64,000 nucleotides of DNA from DATBQN01 sp963755825 (GTDB lineage: Bacteria; Acidobacteriota; Thermoanaerobaculia; Multivoradales; UBA5704). The notes under the pieces are model-generated. The model saw only the letters and a program-made list of their open reading frames with translations. It was not told the origin of the DNA and did not search any database. The stretch spans positions 1,550,001 through 1,614,000 of the forward strand of contig CAVWLA010000003.1 of assembly GCA_963755825.1 (NCBI GenBank), read 5' to 3'. A program made the translations under genes and the position numbers. This document shows positions 25,953 to 34,172 of this stretch, one piece after another (the stretch's first letter is position 1; each line of letters opens with the position of its first letter).

Positions 25953-27047
25953 TCACGAGCCCGCCGGCGGCTCGGGGTCCGCCGGAGGCGCGGGCGGCGC
26001 GGCAGGCGCGGCAGGCGCTTCGGGAGCGGCGGCCGCGGGACTGGCGGCAGGAAGAGCCGGAGCCGCGGCAGGTGCCGGAGCGGTTGCCGGTGCCGGAGCA
26101 GCGGCAGCAGCCGCGGCCTTGGCAGCAGCCGCCGCCTTGGCCCTCTCGACCGCCGCGGCCTTTTCCTCCGGGGAGAGCGGCGCGCGCGGAGCCGCCGGCG
26201 CGGCGGCTGTTCCCGGCGCGGCGGCCGGCGCCGCCGGCTTCGCCGGGGCGGCGGGCTTCGCCGGCGCCGAGCCGGCGGGGCGCCAGCCGGTGCCGGTGCC
26301 GGAGACCGGGCCGGCCTTCTGCTCGTAGTACTCCGGGTAGATCGCCGAGCCGGTGTCGATCCCCTCGACCGGGAAGTCCTTGCGCAGCGGATAGCCGTTG
26401 AAGCCTTCCCAGAGGAGGATGCGGGTCATGTCCGGGTGGCCCGAGAAGCGCACGCCGTACATGTCGTAGACCTCGCGCTCCGGCCAGTTCGCCGCCCTCC
26501 ACACCGCGGAGACCGTCGGCACCGGCGTCGCCTCGTCGGTGGTCACCCGCAGGCGGATGCGGCGCTGGTCGTCGAAGCGGTGCAGGTGGTAGACGACGTC
26601 GAAGCGCGGCTCGCGCTTGGGATAGTCGGCGCCGCAGAGGTCGATCAGATAGGTGAAGCGGTGCTTGGCCTTGAGCGCCGCAGCCACCTCCGCCACCGCA
26701 TCGCGGCGGATGGCGAGGGTGAGGTCGCCGGCGAAGCTCCGCGCCGACTCGATGGCGTCGCCGAACTCGTCCTTGAGAGCCCCGGCGAGCGGATCGTCGC
26801 CGGCCTCGATCCACTCCGGGCTCTTGGGATCGACCTCCCAGAGCGGCTTGTCGGCCTCGGCGGCCGCCGGCGCCGCGGGACGCGGAGCGGCGGCAGGTTT
26901 GGACGTCGCGGCGGGAGATCCCGGAGCCGCAGGCGCTGGAGCCGTCGGCGCCGCGGGGGTCGCCGGGGTGACGGCTGGCTCGCCCTCGCCGCCGGCCCCG
27001 GCGCGCGGCGCGCCGGGCGGCCCCGAGCTGCCGGTCTCGTCGCTCAA
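25953..27047 (-). CDS. nuoC: NADH-quinone oxidoreductase subunit C with long Ala/Pro-rich extensions
   Basis: The conserved core (residues ~67-258) includes FTYLIDLCGADYP, FDVVYHLH, WPEREVYDMYGVRFSGHPD and LRKDFPVEG, as expected for the 30-kDa subunit. It is flanked by a ~66-residue N-terminal and a ~105-residue C-terminal low-complexity region made almost only of Ala, Pro and a few Lys/Glu. The C-terminal part includes a helical patch with PEEKAAAVERAKAAAA. Normal NuoC is ~170-220 residues, so this 364-residue form is unusual. The ATG overlaps the nuoB stop by 4 nt (ATGA). Core assignment is certain; the extensions have no recognised function. Confidence 0.94.
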   Translation of the reverse strand: MSDETGSSGPPGAPRAGAGGEGEPAVTPATPAAPTAPAPAAPGSPAATSKPAAAPRPAAPAAAEADKPLWEVDPKSPEWIEAGDDPLAGALKDEFGDAIESARSFAGDLTLAIRRDAVAEVAAALKAKHRFTYLIDLCGADYPKREPRFDVVYHLHRFDDQRRIRLRVTTDEATPVPTVSAVWRAANWPEREVYDMYGVRFSGHPDMTRILLWEGFNGYPLRKDFPVEGIDTGSAIYPEYYEQKAGPVSGTGTGWRPAGSAPAKPAAPAKPAAPAAAPGTAAAPAAPRAPLSPEEKAAAVERAKAAAAAKAAAAAAAPAPATAPAPAAAPALPAASPAAAAPEAPAAPAAPPAPPADPEPPAGS

Positions 27048-27583
27048 GCCCCGACCTCTGTCGTCTCAGCCATCGGCGCGTTGACGAGCTGCGGCTCGAC
27101 GGCCTTGGGGCGCTTGCCGGCGACCGTCATGCGATCGATCTTCCGCTGCAGGTGGAGGAGGCCCCAGAGGAGCGCCTCCGGGCGCGGCGGGCAGCCGGGC
27201 ACGTAGACGTCGACCGGGATGACGCGGTCGACACCCTGGGTGACGGCGTAGGTGCGATAGGGGCCGCCGCAGGTGGCGCAGGCGCCCATGGCGATCGCCC
27301 ACTTGGGCTCCGGCATCTGGTCCCAGAGGCGGCGGACGATCGGCGCCATCTTCTCGGTGACCGTGCCGGCGACGATCATCAGGTCGCTCTGTCGCGGCGT
27401 GGCGCGGAAGACCTCGGCGCCGAAGCGCGACATGTCGTGGCGCGGGTCGAGCACCGCCATCATCTCGATGGCACAACAGGCGAGGCCGAACTGCATCGGC
27501 CAGATGGCCGAGCGGCGAGCCCAGTTGAAGATCTTGTCGTAGGTGGTGGTGAGGACGTTGCCCTCCGACGACTCTAGGCCCAA
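27044..27583 (-). CDS. nuoB: NADH-quinone oxidoreductase subunit B
   Basis: The 179-residue protein carries cluster N2 through the tandem Cys pair in FGLACCAIEMM, with further ligands in GACATCGGPY and VPGCPPRPE. The start is a TTG at 27583-27581 that lies inside the end of nuoA: GGGGGG precedes it by ~6 nt, and the resulting N-terminus MGLESSEGN then LTTTYDKIFNWARRS matches known NuoB proteins. No ATG or GTG gives a sensible N-terminus. It overlaps nuoA by 10 nt and nuoC by 4 nt. Confidence 0.95.
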   Translation of the reverse strand: MGLESSEGNVLTTTYDKIFNWARRSAIWPMQFGLACCAIEMMAVLDPRHDMSRFGAEVFRATPRQSDLMIVAGTVTEKMAPIVRRLWDQMPEPKWAIAMGACATCGGPYRTYAVTQGVDRVIPVDVYVPGCPPRPEALLWGLLHLQRKIDRMTVAGKRPKAVEPQLVNAPMAETTEVGA

Positions 27584-27930
27584 TTGAGCGCCCCCCGATT
27601 CCAGACGTAGACGTAGCCGGCGATCAGGATGGTGAGGAAGGCGACCATCTCGACGAAGCCGAAGAGCGCCAGGCGGTCGAACATCACCGCCCACGGATAG
27701 AGGAAGATCGTCTCGACGTCGAAGACGACGAAGAGGACGGCGATCAGGTAGTAGCGGACGGAGAAGCGATGGTCGTGGGCGAAGCTCTCGGGCTCGTTGC
27801 CGCACTCGTAGGGATCGAGGTTGGTGGCCGAGCTGCTGCGGTGCCGGAGGAGGCGCGCGGCGAGCAGGGTGACGACGAGAAAACCGATGGTGATGACCAC
27901 GAAGACGAGGATCGGCAGATAGTTCGCCAT
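27574..27930 (-). CDS. nuoA: NADH-quinone oxidoreductase subunit A
   Basis: The 118-residue, three-helix membrane subunit is the first gene of the nuo operon. The conserved Cys-containing loop reads NLDPYECGNEP and is followed by FSVRYYLIAVLFVVFDVETI, with the conserved Asp/Glu pair. GGGAGGGG lies 9 nt before the ATG, and a consensus promoter lies ~60 nt upstream. Confidence 0.96.
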   Translation of the reverse strand: MANYLPILVFVVITIGFLVVTLLAARLLRHRSSSATNLDPYECGNEPESFAHDHRFSVRYYLIAVLFVVFDVETIFLYPWAVMFDRLALFGFVEMVAFLTILIAGYVYVWNRGALNWA

Positions 27931-27987
27931 GGTCAGCGCCCCTCCCTTGTACGACCGTACCGCCCGGCTCCCCTGTTGAGCGCGGGT

Positions 27988-28015
27988 ATTGTACCCGAGC
28001 GATGAGGGCTGTCAA
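27988..28015 (-). promoter_or_regulatory. Sigma-70 promoter of the nuo operon
   Basis: On the minus strand a perfect TTGACA (28015-28010) and TACAAT (27993-27988) are separated by 16 nt. Transcription would begin near 27980, giving a ~50-nt leader to nuoA. The promoter lies within the spacer shared with the divergent NTF2-like gene. Confidence 0.75.
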
Positions 28016-28070
28016 CGTGGCGCAGGCTCGCCATAGACTCCCCTCGCAGGCAGCCTTTAGAGGAGGTCCC

Positions 28071-28877
28071 ATGAGACGCTCGTCCGCCCCGACCGCCGCC
28101 CTCGCGGCAGCCCTGCTCCTCGCCGTCGTCGCCGGCCGTGCCACCGCCGCCGGCGCCGGCCCGGCGGCCGGTCCAAAGGCCGTTCCAGGGGCCGCGGCTC
28201 GAGGTTCCGTCTCCGCCGAGGACCTCGCCAAGGTGCTCGGCCGCCAGATCCAGGAGATGAGCGACGCGGTGGCGGCCGGCGACGCCGCCGTCTGGGATCG
28301 CTACCTCGCCCCCGAGGTGATTTACACCGGCGAGGACGCCAGCGTGAAGAACCGCTCCCAGCTCCTCGCGGACCTGAAGCCGCTGCCGAAGAACATCTCG
28401 GGCATCATCAAGGTGACCGATCTCCACGTGGTGCCCCACGGCGACATCGCAATCGCCACCTACGTCCTCGCCGAGATCGAGATCTACTTCGGCCAGACGC
28501 TCCACGCGAGCTACCGCGAGACCGACACCTGGCAGCGGCAGGGCGGCCGCTGGCGCCTCATCGCCGCGCAGGTGCTCGCCCTCCTCTCCGATCCGCCGGC
28601 CATCCACCTGCCCGCCCGGCGCCTCGACGAGTACGCCGGCGTCTACTCGCTGACACCGGAGGTCAGCTACACCATCCGGCGCCAGGGCGACGAGCTGGTC
28701 GGCGAGCGCACCGGCCGCAAGCCGGAGACCCTCCGCGTCGAGGCCGCCGACGTCCTCTTCGTCCCCGGCGAGCCCCGCCTGCGCAAGGTCTTCCAGCGCG
28801 CCCCCGACGGCCATCTCACCGGCTTCGTCGAGCGCCGCGAGTCGTGGGACATCGTCTGGAAGCGCCGGCCGCGCTGA
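28071..28877 (+). CDS. Secreted NTF2-like (DUF4440/SnoaL-type) protein with C-terminal beta domain
   Basis: The ATG at 28071 follows AGAGGAGG by 5 nt and gives a signal peptide (MRRSSAPTAALAAALLLAVV). Residues ~45-165 form an NTF2-like cone: LGRQIQEMSDAVAAGDAAVW, DRYLAPEVIYTGEDA, then RETDTWQRQGGRWRLIAAQ. The final ~85 residues (YAGVYSLTPEVSYTI and following) resemble the small beta domain often attached to such proteins or to beta-lactamase-like enzymes. NTF2-like folds bind small hydrophobic ligands or act as isomerases, but no catalytic pair is obvious. It is divergent from nuoA and stands alone on its strand. Confidence 0.8.
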   Translation: MRRSSAPTAALAAALLLAVVAGRATAAGAGPAAGPKAVPGAAARGSVSAEDLAKVLGRQIQEMSDAVAAGDAAVWDRYLAPEVIYTGEDASVKNRSQLLADLKPLPKNISGIIKVTDLHVVPHGDIAIATYVLAEIEIYFGQTLHASYRETDTWQRQGGRWRLIAAQVLALLSDPPAIHLPARRLDEYAGVYSLTPEVSYTIRRQGDELVGERTGRKPETLRVEAADVLFVPGEPRLRKVFQRAPDGHLTGFVERRESWDIVWKRRPR

Positions 28878-29048
28878 CCCGGCGCAGCCGGCGATCGGCC
28901 TCGCCATCGCCGGCCATGCATCAGATTGCGCCTCCCGCCTCCTCTTGCTAAGCTCGCTCAAGTCCTAAAGAGCGCAGCGCGTGAAACAGAGACCCTGGAC
29001 CGGCGGCGCCGGCTCCGCGGGGTCCCTCGGCTCGGGAGGAGGACCGCC

Positions 29049-31895
29049 ATGAAGATGTCGCGATGGGCGCTGGTCGTCGGGATGCTTCTCTGCGCGGCGT
29101 GCCGGGCGACCGGGCCGCAGATCCAGACCGAGATCGATTCGCTCAAGGCCTGCGCCGAGATGGCTCGCGGCGGCGTGCTGCGGATCGCCGACACGCCGGA
29201 CCGGCGGTTCCTCGGCAAGGTCGAGGAGGCCACCGCGCGCTGCCGCGGCGGCCAGACGGCGGTCGACTTCCGACCGACTCCCTGGGTCGACTGGTCGCGC
29301 TACTGGGGCGCCGGCGACGACACCTCGAAGGCGCCGGACTTCGTCACCCAGCTCCATCACCTGGGACCCAACGGCCGCGGCATCGACGGCGCCCTCCTCG
29401 ATCTCGAGTACCAGCGGATCGGCCTCATCAAGTTCAACCTGTTCGACAACAACGACACCTACCAGCAGTTCGTCGAGGGGCGGGGCGGGGTCGGCGGGCC
29501 GGTGCTCAAGACGTGGGCGGAGATGCGGCTGCCGGCGGACGATCCGCTCTTCGCCGCGGTGGGCGGCGCCGGCGAGCAGCTCTGCCAGGGCGACCTCATC
29601 CGCCACCGCACGCTCACCGGGATCTGCAACGACACCAGGAACCCGCTCATGGGCTCGACCGGCCAGCGCTTCGCGCGGAACGTCGAGCTCGCGACCACCT
29701 TTCCGGACCTCGGCCGCACCGAGCTGACGAAGAACCGCCACGGCGACCGCCTGGCCCTCCTCCAGCCCGACCCGCAGGTGATCAGCCGGCGCCTCTTCAC
29801 CCGCGCCCAATCGCACCCCGAGCTCTGCCGCGAGGGCTACGGCCTGCCGGGGTACTCGAAGGACGCCGAGTGCGACTACAAGAAGGCGCCGTTCTTCAAC
29901 GTCCTCGCCGCCTTCTGGATCCAGTTCATGACCCACGACTGGTTCTCGCACCTGGAAGAAGGGCACAACCAGGCGGAGTTCATGCCGGTCGGCTGCGCCA
30001 CGGAGATCTCGGGCAACGTCACCCGGCCGCTCACCGCCGAGGAGATCGCGCGGCTGGGCTGCCGGCCCGGCGACCGCATCGACCGCGCCTACGTCGCCGA
30101 CGCGAGCGAGCCGGCGACCTTCTCGCACGACGGCAAGCAGTACCTCAGCCGGGCGCCGAAGACGATGGCGAACACCGTCACCGCCTGGTGGGACGCCTCG
30201 CAGATCTACGGCTACGACGAGCGGTCGCTGCGCCGCGTCAAGCGGGATCCCGGCGATCCCGCCAAGCTCCTCCTGCAGCCGGTGGGGAGCCGGCCCGGAG
30301 CGGGCGAGAAGCTCGGCTACCTGCCGCTCTTCGATGCCGCCGATCCGATCAATCCCGACTGGGCAGGCCAGGAGACCGCGGCGATGGCGGACAACTGGTC
30401 GATCGGCCTCAGCTTCTACCACAACCTTTTCACTCGCGAGCACAACGTCTTCGTCGACGAGTTCCGCCAGCGTGCCGCGGCGAGCCCCGACGCCGACAGC
30501 GGCCTGCGCAACCCGGCGCGCCCGGACGCCGTCATGCGCTACCGCGACGTCTCGGCGGACGAGCTGTACGAGGCGGCGCGGCTGGTGGTGTCCGCCGAGA
30601 TCGCCAAGATCCACACCATCGAGTGGACTCCGCAGCTGCTCTACGACGAGCCGCTCTACCGCGGCATGAACGCCAACTGGAACGGCCTCCTCGGCGGCGG
30701 CGACTCGGAGGTGGCCGACGCGCTCTACCACGTCATCGCGAGCTTCCACGATTCGACCGACGTCGTAAAGGGCACCCAGTGGTACTCGGTCTTCGCCTCC
30801 GGCCCCGGCATCTTCGGCCTCGGCAGCAAGAAACCCGGCTGGAGCCTCAAGAACCCGGACGACGTCAACGGCGGCACCAACCACTTCGGCTCGCCGTTCA
30901 ACTTCCCCGAGGAGTTCATCACCGTCTACCGCCTGCACGCCCTGGTGCCGGACCTGATCGAGTATCGGGAGCTCGCCGACCCCAACCCGATCGAGAACAA
31001 GATCCCGGTGGTCGACACCTTCCGCGGCAAGGCGACCGAGGCGATGCGCTCGCGCGGCCTCGCCAACTGGGCGCTGAGCCTGGGCCGGCAGCGCCTCGGC
31101 CTCCTCGGCCTGCAGAACCATCCGCAGTTCCTGCAGAACCTCAAGATGGACCGCCTGGAGAGCGAGACGAAGCAGATCGACGTCGCGGCGCTCGATCTCA
31201 TCCGCGACCGCGAGCGCGGGGTGCCGCGCTTCAACGAGTTCCGCCGCCAGTACGGCCTGCGGCAGCTCGCCAGCTTCGACGACTTCGTCGACTCCGACCC
31301 GGCCCTGGCGCCCGCGGCCCGACAGCAGCAGCAGGAGCTGGCGAAGACCCTGCGGGAGGTCTACGGACAGCACGTCTGCGACGCCGGCAAGGTGATCACC
31401 GACGCCCAGTTGAATACCGACGGCTCGCCGATCAACGACTGCCTCGGCCATCCGAACGGCAGCCTGATCGACAACGTCGAGGATGTCGACACCGTCGTCG
31501 GCTGGCTGGCGGAGCCGGTCCGCCCGCACGGCTTCGCCATCTCCGAGACGCAGTTCGTCGTCTTCATCCTCAACGCCTCGCGCCGCCTCTTCAGCGACCG
31601 CTTCTTCACCTCGAGCTTCCGGCCGGAGTTCTACACCCAGCTGGGCGTCGACTGGGTGAACGACAACGGGCCGTTCCCGATGACCGAGAAGGGCGCGCCG
31701 AACGGCCATCCGCAGCAGCCGGTGTCGCCGCTGAAGCGGGTCCTCCTCCGCGCCATGCCGGAGCTCGCGGGCGAGCTCCAGGGCGTCGTCAACGTCTTCG
31801 ACCCCTGGGCGCGCGACCGCGGCGACTACTACAGCCTGCAATGGAAACCCCGCCGAGGCGCCGAGGCCGACGAGGCGTTCCGGCAGAAGAATTGA
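29049..31895 (+). CDS. Animal-haem-peroxidase/cyclooxygenase-like fatty-acid oxygenase
   Basis: The ATG at 29049 follows GGGAGGAGG; the N-terminus is a signal peptide ending near LLCAACRATG, possibly a lipoprotein. The 948-residue protein belongs to the animal haem-peroxidase superfamily. The distal His is H296 in FWIQFMTHDWFSHLEEG. The segment LFTREHNVFVDEF matches the REHN motif. The proximal His is H630 in FITVYRLHALVPDLIEY, corresponding to LYHWHPLMPD of prostaglandin synthases. Y627, three residues before it, aligns with the radical-forming Tyr385 of cyclooxygenases, which supports a fatty-acid dioxygenase rather than a plain peroxidase. It is monocistronic and followed by a hairpin. Residue equivalences are from memory of the families. 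Confidence 0.85.
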   Translation: MKMSRWALVVGMLLCAACRATGPQIQTEIDSLKACAEMARGGVLRIADTPDRRFLGKVEEATARCRGGQTAVDFRPTPWVDWSRYWGAGDDTSKAPDFVTQLHHLGPNGRGIDGALLDLEYQRIGLIKFNLFDNNDTYQQFVEGRGGVGGPVLKTWAEMRLPADDPLFAAVGGAGEQLCQGDLIRHRTLTGICNDTRNPLMGSTGQRFARNVELATTFPDLGRTELTKNRHGDRLALLQPDPQVISRRLFTRAQSHPELCREGYGLPGYSKDAECDYKKAPFFNVLAAFWIQFMTHDWFSHLEEGHNQAEFMPVGCATEISGNVTRPLTAEEIARLGCRPGDRIDRAYVADASEPATFSHDGKQYLSRAPKTMANTVTAWWDASQIYGYDERSLRRVKRDPGDPAKLLLQPVGSRPGAGEKLGYLPLFDAADPINPDWAGQETAAMADNWSIGLSFYHNLFTREHNVFVDEFRQRAAASPDADSGLRNPARPDAVMRYRDVSADELYEAARLVVSAEIAKIHTIEWTPQLLYDEPLYRGMNANWNGLLGGGDSEVADALYHVIASFHDSTDVVKGTQWYSVFASGPGIFGLGSKKPGWSLKNPDDVNGGTNHFGSPFNFPEEFITVYRLHALVPDLIEYRELADPNPIENKIPVVDTFRGKATEAMRSRGLANWALSLGRQRLGLLGLQNHPQFLQNLKMDRLESETKQIDVAALDLIRDRERGVPRFNEFRRQYGLRQLASFDDFVDSDPALAPAARQQQQELAKTLREVYGQHVCDAGKVITDAQLNTDGSPINDCLGHPNGSLIDNVEDVDTVVGWLAEPVRPHGFAISETQFVVFILNASRRLFSDRFFTSSFRPEFYTQLGVDWVNDNGPFPMTEKGAPNGHPQQPVSPLKRVLLRAMPELAGELQGVVNVFDPWARDRGDYYSLQWKPRRGAEADEAFRQKN

Positions 31896-31899
31896 GGAG

Positions 31900-31926
31900 A
31901 GGCGCCGGGGCGACCCCCCGGCGCCT
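31900..31926 (+). terminator. Hairpin after the haem peroxidase gene, without a U-tract
   Basis: An 11-bp perfect stem (31900-31910 with 31916-31926) with a 5-nt loop starts 5 nt after the stop codon. No T-run follows, so it may stabilise the 3' end or be a weak terminator. Confidence 0.5.
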
Positions 31927-31997
31927 GGACCGCTCTCAGCCCGACGCAAGCGGCGCGTGTTCGTCTGGTTTCAGAGAGCCTCGCGCGAGGAGATCGC

Positions 31998-32159
31998 ATG
32001 CCGGCACAGGTCCTACCCATCGAATCCGTGGTCAGCGATCCGGACATTCGCGGCGGCCGGCCGGTGATCGCGGGCACCACGTTGCGCGTCTCGGACCTCG
32101 CTGCCTACCACACCCTCGCCGGCCTGACTCCCGATCAGCTCGAATGCGGACCAGCCTGA
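31998..32159 (+). pseudogene. Truncated DUF433 (VapB-like antitoxin) gene
   Basis: GAGGAG lies 7 nt before an ATG that opens a 53-codon frame with the DUF433 signature: VVSDPDIRGGRPVIAGTTLR, then VSDLAAYHTLAGLTPDQLE. Full DUF433 proteins run ~75-80 residues and continue into a second helix pair after the LTPDQL motif; this one hits TGA after only five more residues. No partner toxin (DUF5615/PIN-like) follows, because the next gene is on the opposite strand. It looks like the remnant of a toxin-antitoxin pair, although a short functional DNA-binding protein cannot be excluded. Confidence 0.6.
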
Positions 32160-32218
32160 GGTGTTGAGGCAGGCTTTCTTCCAGCCGCTCTGAGCGGCGC
32201 GCTCGACGCCGTCGAGTT

Positions 32219-33055
32219 CTACTCCGCCCGCCCCAGCACGCAGGCGATCGGCACGGTGAGGGTGACCTCGCCGCAGCGCGACGCTTGCTGATCCAGGCGC
32301 CGGCGGAGCGCTTCCATCGCGGCGGCGCGCGACTCCTCGGGGGCGAGCGCCTCCCAGGCGGGGCGGAAGCCGAGACGGATGAAGTGATGGGCGAGGAGGG
32401 CCGCGCCGTCGGCGAAGCGCAGGCGGAAAGCACGCTCGGCGCTGCGCGCCGGCGCGAAGCCGGCCGCGCGGAGGAGCTCCTCGGTGCGGGCCACGGTCGT
32501 CCTCCGCGCGACGTGGCGAGCGACGAGATCCTCGGCGCCGCCGACTCCCGCCTCGGCGAGGGCGCCGGGGAGCTCCTCGTAGAGCTCGGCGAAGGTGCCC
32601 TGGAGGTTGGTGGCGAGCGCGATCTCGGCGCCGGGCCTGGCGACGCGCCGGCACTCGGCGAGCGCAGCCTCCGGCTGCTCGAAGTTGTTGATCCCGAGAT
32701 TCGAGACGACGAGATCGAAGAAGCCCGCGGCGAAGGGCAGCGCCGCCGCGGTGCCCTCGTGCACGAAGGCGTTGGCGACGCCGCGCCGGGCGATCTTCTG
32801 CCGCGCGCGCTCGACCGCCGCGGCCCAGGGATCGACGCCGTGCGCCTCGCCGCCGGGGCCGATCCTCTCCGCCAGCTCGACGAGCGGGAAGCCGGTGCCG
32901 CAGCCGACGTCGAGGGCGCGGAGGCCGGGCGCCAGGCGGATCGAGTCGAGGAGGAGCTGGCCGCAGGCCGCGGACCACAGCGGCCGGTCGTCGTAGACCG
33001 CCACGAAGGCGGCATCGGCAAGGTCGAGGCCGGGGTCCGCCGGCGAGGTGCTCAC
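32219..33055 (-). CDS. Class I SAM-dependent methyltransferase (type 11)
   Basis: The 278-residue protein has the Rossmann methyltransferase signature: motif I LRALDVGCGTGFPLVELAER near residues 45-64, the acidic residue of motif II in HGVDPWAAAV, and motif IV as FDLVVSNLGINNFEQPEAAL. The substrate is unknown. It starts with a GTG that overlaps the stop codon of the upstream VOC-family gene (GTGA), so the two are translated together. Confidence 0.82.
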   Translation of the reverse strand: MSTSPADPGLDLADAAFVAVYDDRPLWSAACGQLLLDSIRLAPGLRALDVGCGTGFPLVELAERIGPGGEAHGVDPWAAAVERARQKIARRGVANAFVHEGTAAALPFAAGFFDLVVSNLGINNFEQPEAALAECRRVARPGAEIALATNLQGTFAELYEELPGALAEAGVGGAEDLVARHVARRTTVARTEELLRAAGFAPARSAERAFRLRFADGAALLAHHFIRLGFRPAWEALAPEESRAAAMEALRRRLDQQASRCGEVTLTVPIACVLGRAE

Positions 33056-33960
33056 GGCGCTGCGGGCGAGACTGCGGATGGCGAGCTCACCAGGGTGACG
33101 AGGTTGCCCGCCGGGTCGCGCAGGAGGAGTCCGTCGGGGCCCTCCTCGACGGCGAGGCCGCGCTCCGCCGCCGCCGCGCGCGCTCGGCTCACCTCGGCGA
33201 CGGGCAGGTGAAAGGTGACGTGCCGCAGACCGAGCGCGCCGGCCGGCGGCGCCGGCGCGCCGCGGCTCTCCCAGGTGTTGAGGCCGACGTGGTGGTGGTA
33301 ACCGGCCCGCGAGAGGAACGCGGCCGAGCCGCCCAGGCGCGCCATGACGTCGAAGCCCAGCACGTCGCGGTAGAACGCCTCGGCCGCGGCGAGGTCGGAC
33401 ACCCGGAGATGGACGTGGCCCATGGTGGTCTCCGGCGGCATGTCCGCCAGGCGCTCCGCCGGCGGGCCGATCTCGGCGAGCAGGCCGTCCAGATCCAGCG
33501 GGTCCGTCGTCATGCGGATGCTGTCGCCGTCGTAGAGCCAGTCGGCGCGCGGCCGGTCGCGATAGAGCTCGATGCCGTTGCCATCCGGGTCGGCGAGATA
33601 GAGCGCCTCGCTCACCAGATGGTCGGCGACGCCCTGCGGACGGACGCCGCCCTGCAGCAGGCGCCAGAGCTGCTGCGCCAGCGCGCGGCGCGAGGGGAGG
33701 AGGAGGGCAAAGTGGTAGAGGCCGGTGGTGCGGCCGGCGCGCGCGGCGTCCGGCTGCTCCTCGAGGAGCACCAGGTCGTCGCCGCCGGCGCCGAGCGCGG
33801 CGGAGCGGCCGGCCTCGCGGTGCACCCGCAGGCCGAGCGCCCGGCGATAGAAGTCGATCGACCGCGGCAGGCTGGCGACGCGGAGGGCGACAGGACCGAC
33901 GACGGGAGGCACGGCGAGTTCGCGGTCGAGCGTTGGGGAGCTCATCGGTTCGAGGCTCAT
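33052..33960 (-). CDS. Two-domain VOC (glyoxalase/extradiol dioxygenase) family protein, CatE-like
   Basis: Two vicinal-oxygen-chelate domains occupy residues ~15-125 and ~160-285. Domain 1 reads GPVALRVASLPRSIDFYRRA with the metal ligand Glu in DPDGNGIELYRD. Domain 2 reads GHVHLRVSDLAAAEAFYRDV with HHHVGLNTW and DPAGNLVTLVS. Duplicated VOC proteins of this size (302 residues) resemble Bacillus CatE-type catechol 2,3-dioxygenases. The second-domain metal set (H near GHVHL, H in YHHHVGL) appears present, but the terminal Glu is replaced in PAGNLVTL, so dioxygenase activity is uncertain. ATG at 33960 is preferred to an upstream TTG. Confidence 0.82.
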   Translation of the reverse strand: MSLEPMSSPTLDRELAVPPVVGPVALRVASLPRSIDFYRRALGLRVHREAGRSAALGAGGDDLVLLEEQPDAARAGRTTGLYHFALLLPSRRALAQQLWRLLQGGVRPQGVADHLVSEALYLADPDGNGIELYRDRPRADWLYDGDSIRMTTDPLDLDGLLAEIGPPAERLADMPPETTMGHVHLRVSDLAAAEAFYRDVLGFDVMARLGGSAAFLSRAGYHHHVGLNTWESRGAPAPPAGALGLRHVTFHLPVAEVSRARAAAAERGLAVEEGPDGLLLRDPAGNLVTLVSSPSAVSPAAP

Positions 33961-34027
33961 ACTCTGCAAAACTGCCCGGCCTTGGAGGGGATTCCCTTAG
34001 TTTCTGGCGAAGCCGGATTCATCCGGC

Positions 34028-34081
34028 GCCTCGCGTAGCACGGGCATTCATGCCGGTGCGGGGCTGCGACCTTCGCGAGGC
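34028..34081. repeat. Nested inverted repeats between the VOC and topA genes
   Basis: GCCTCGCG (34028-34035) is mirrored by CGCGAGGC (34074-34081), with a smaller GGCA/TGCC stem inside (34043-34054). The element lies in the ~210-bp region downstream of topA and upstream of the VOC gene. It has no T-run; the role is unknown. Confidence 0.4.
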
Positions 34082-34172
34082 TACGCAGTGACCAGGAGAG
34101 GTTGTCAACAAAGCGGGCGGCGAGGCGCCGTGACCCGCCCGGGGAAGAGGGCGCCGCGAACGCCCCGGAGCC

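Noticed and set aside
27584..28231. N-terminal extension of NuoB by ~216 codons upstream
   Set aside because: It would run through nuoA in another frame. The TTG at 27583 with its own ribosome-binding site gives the conserved NuoB N-terminus.
28965..31949. A 994-codon open frame antisense to the haem peroxidase
   Set aside because: Low-complexity Arg/Val/Glu composition without motifs; the plus-strand frame carries all catalytic residues and a ribosome-binding site.
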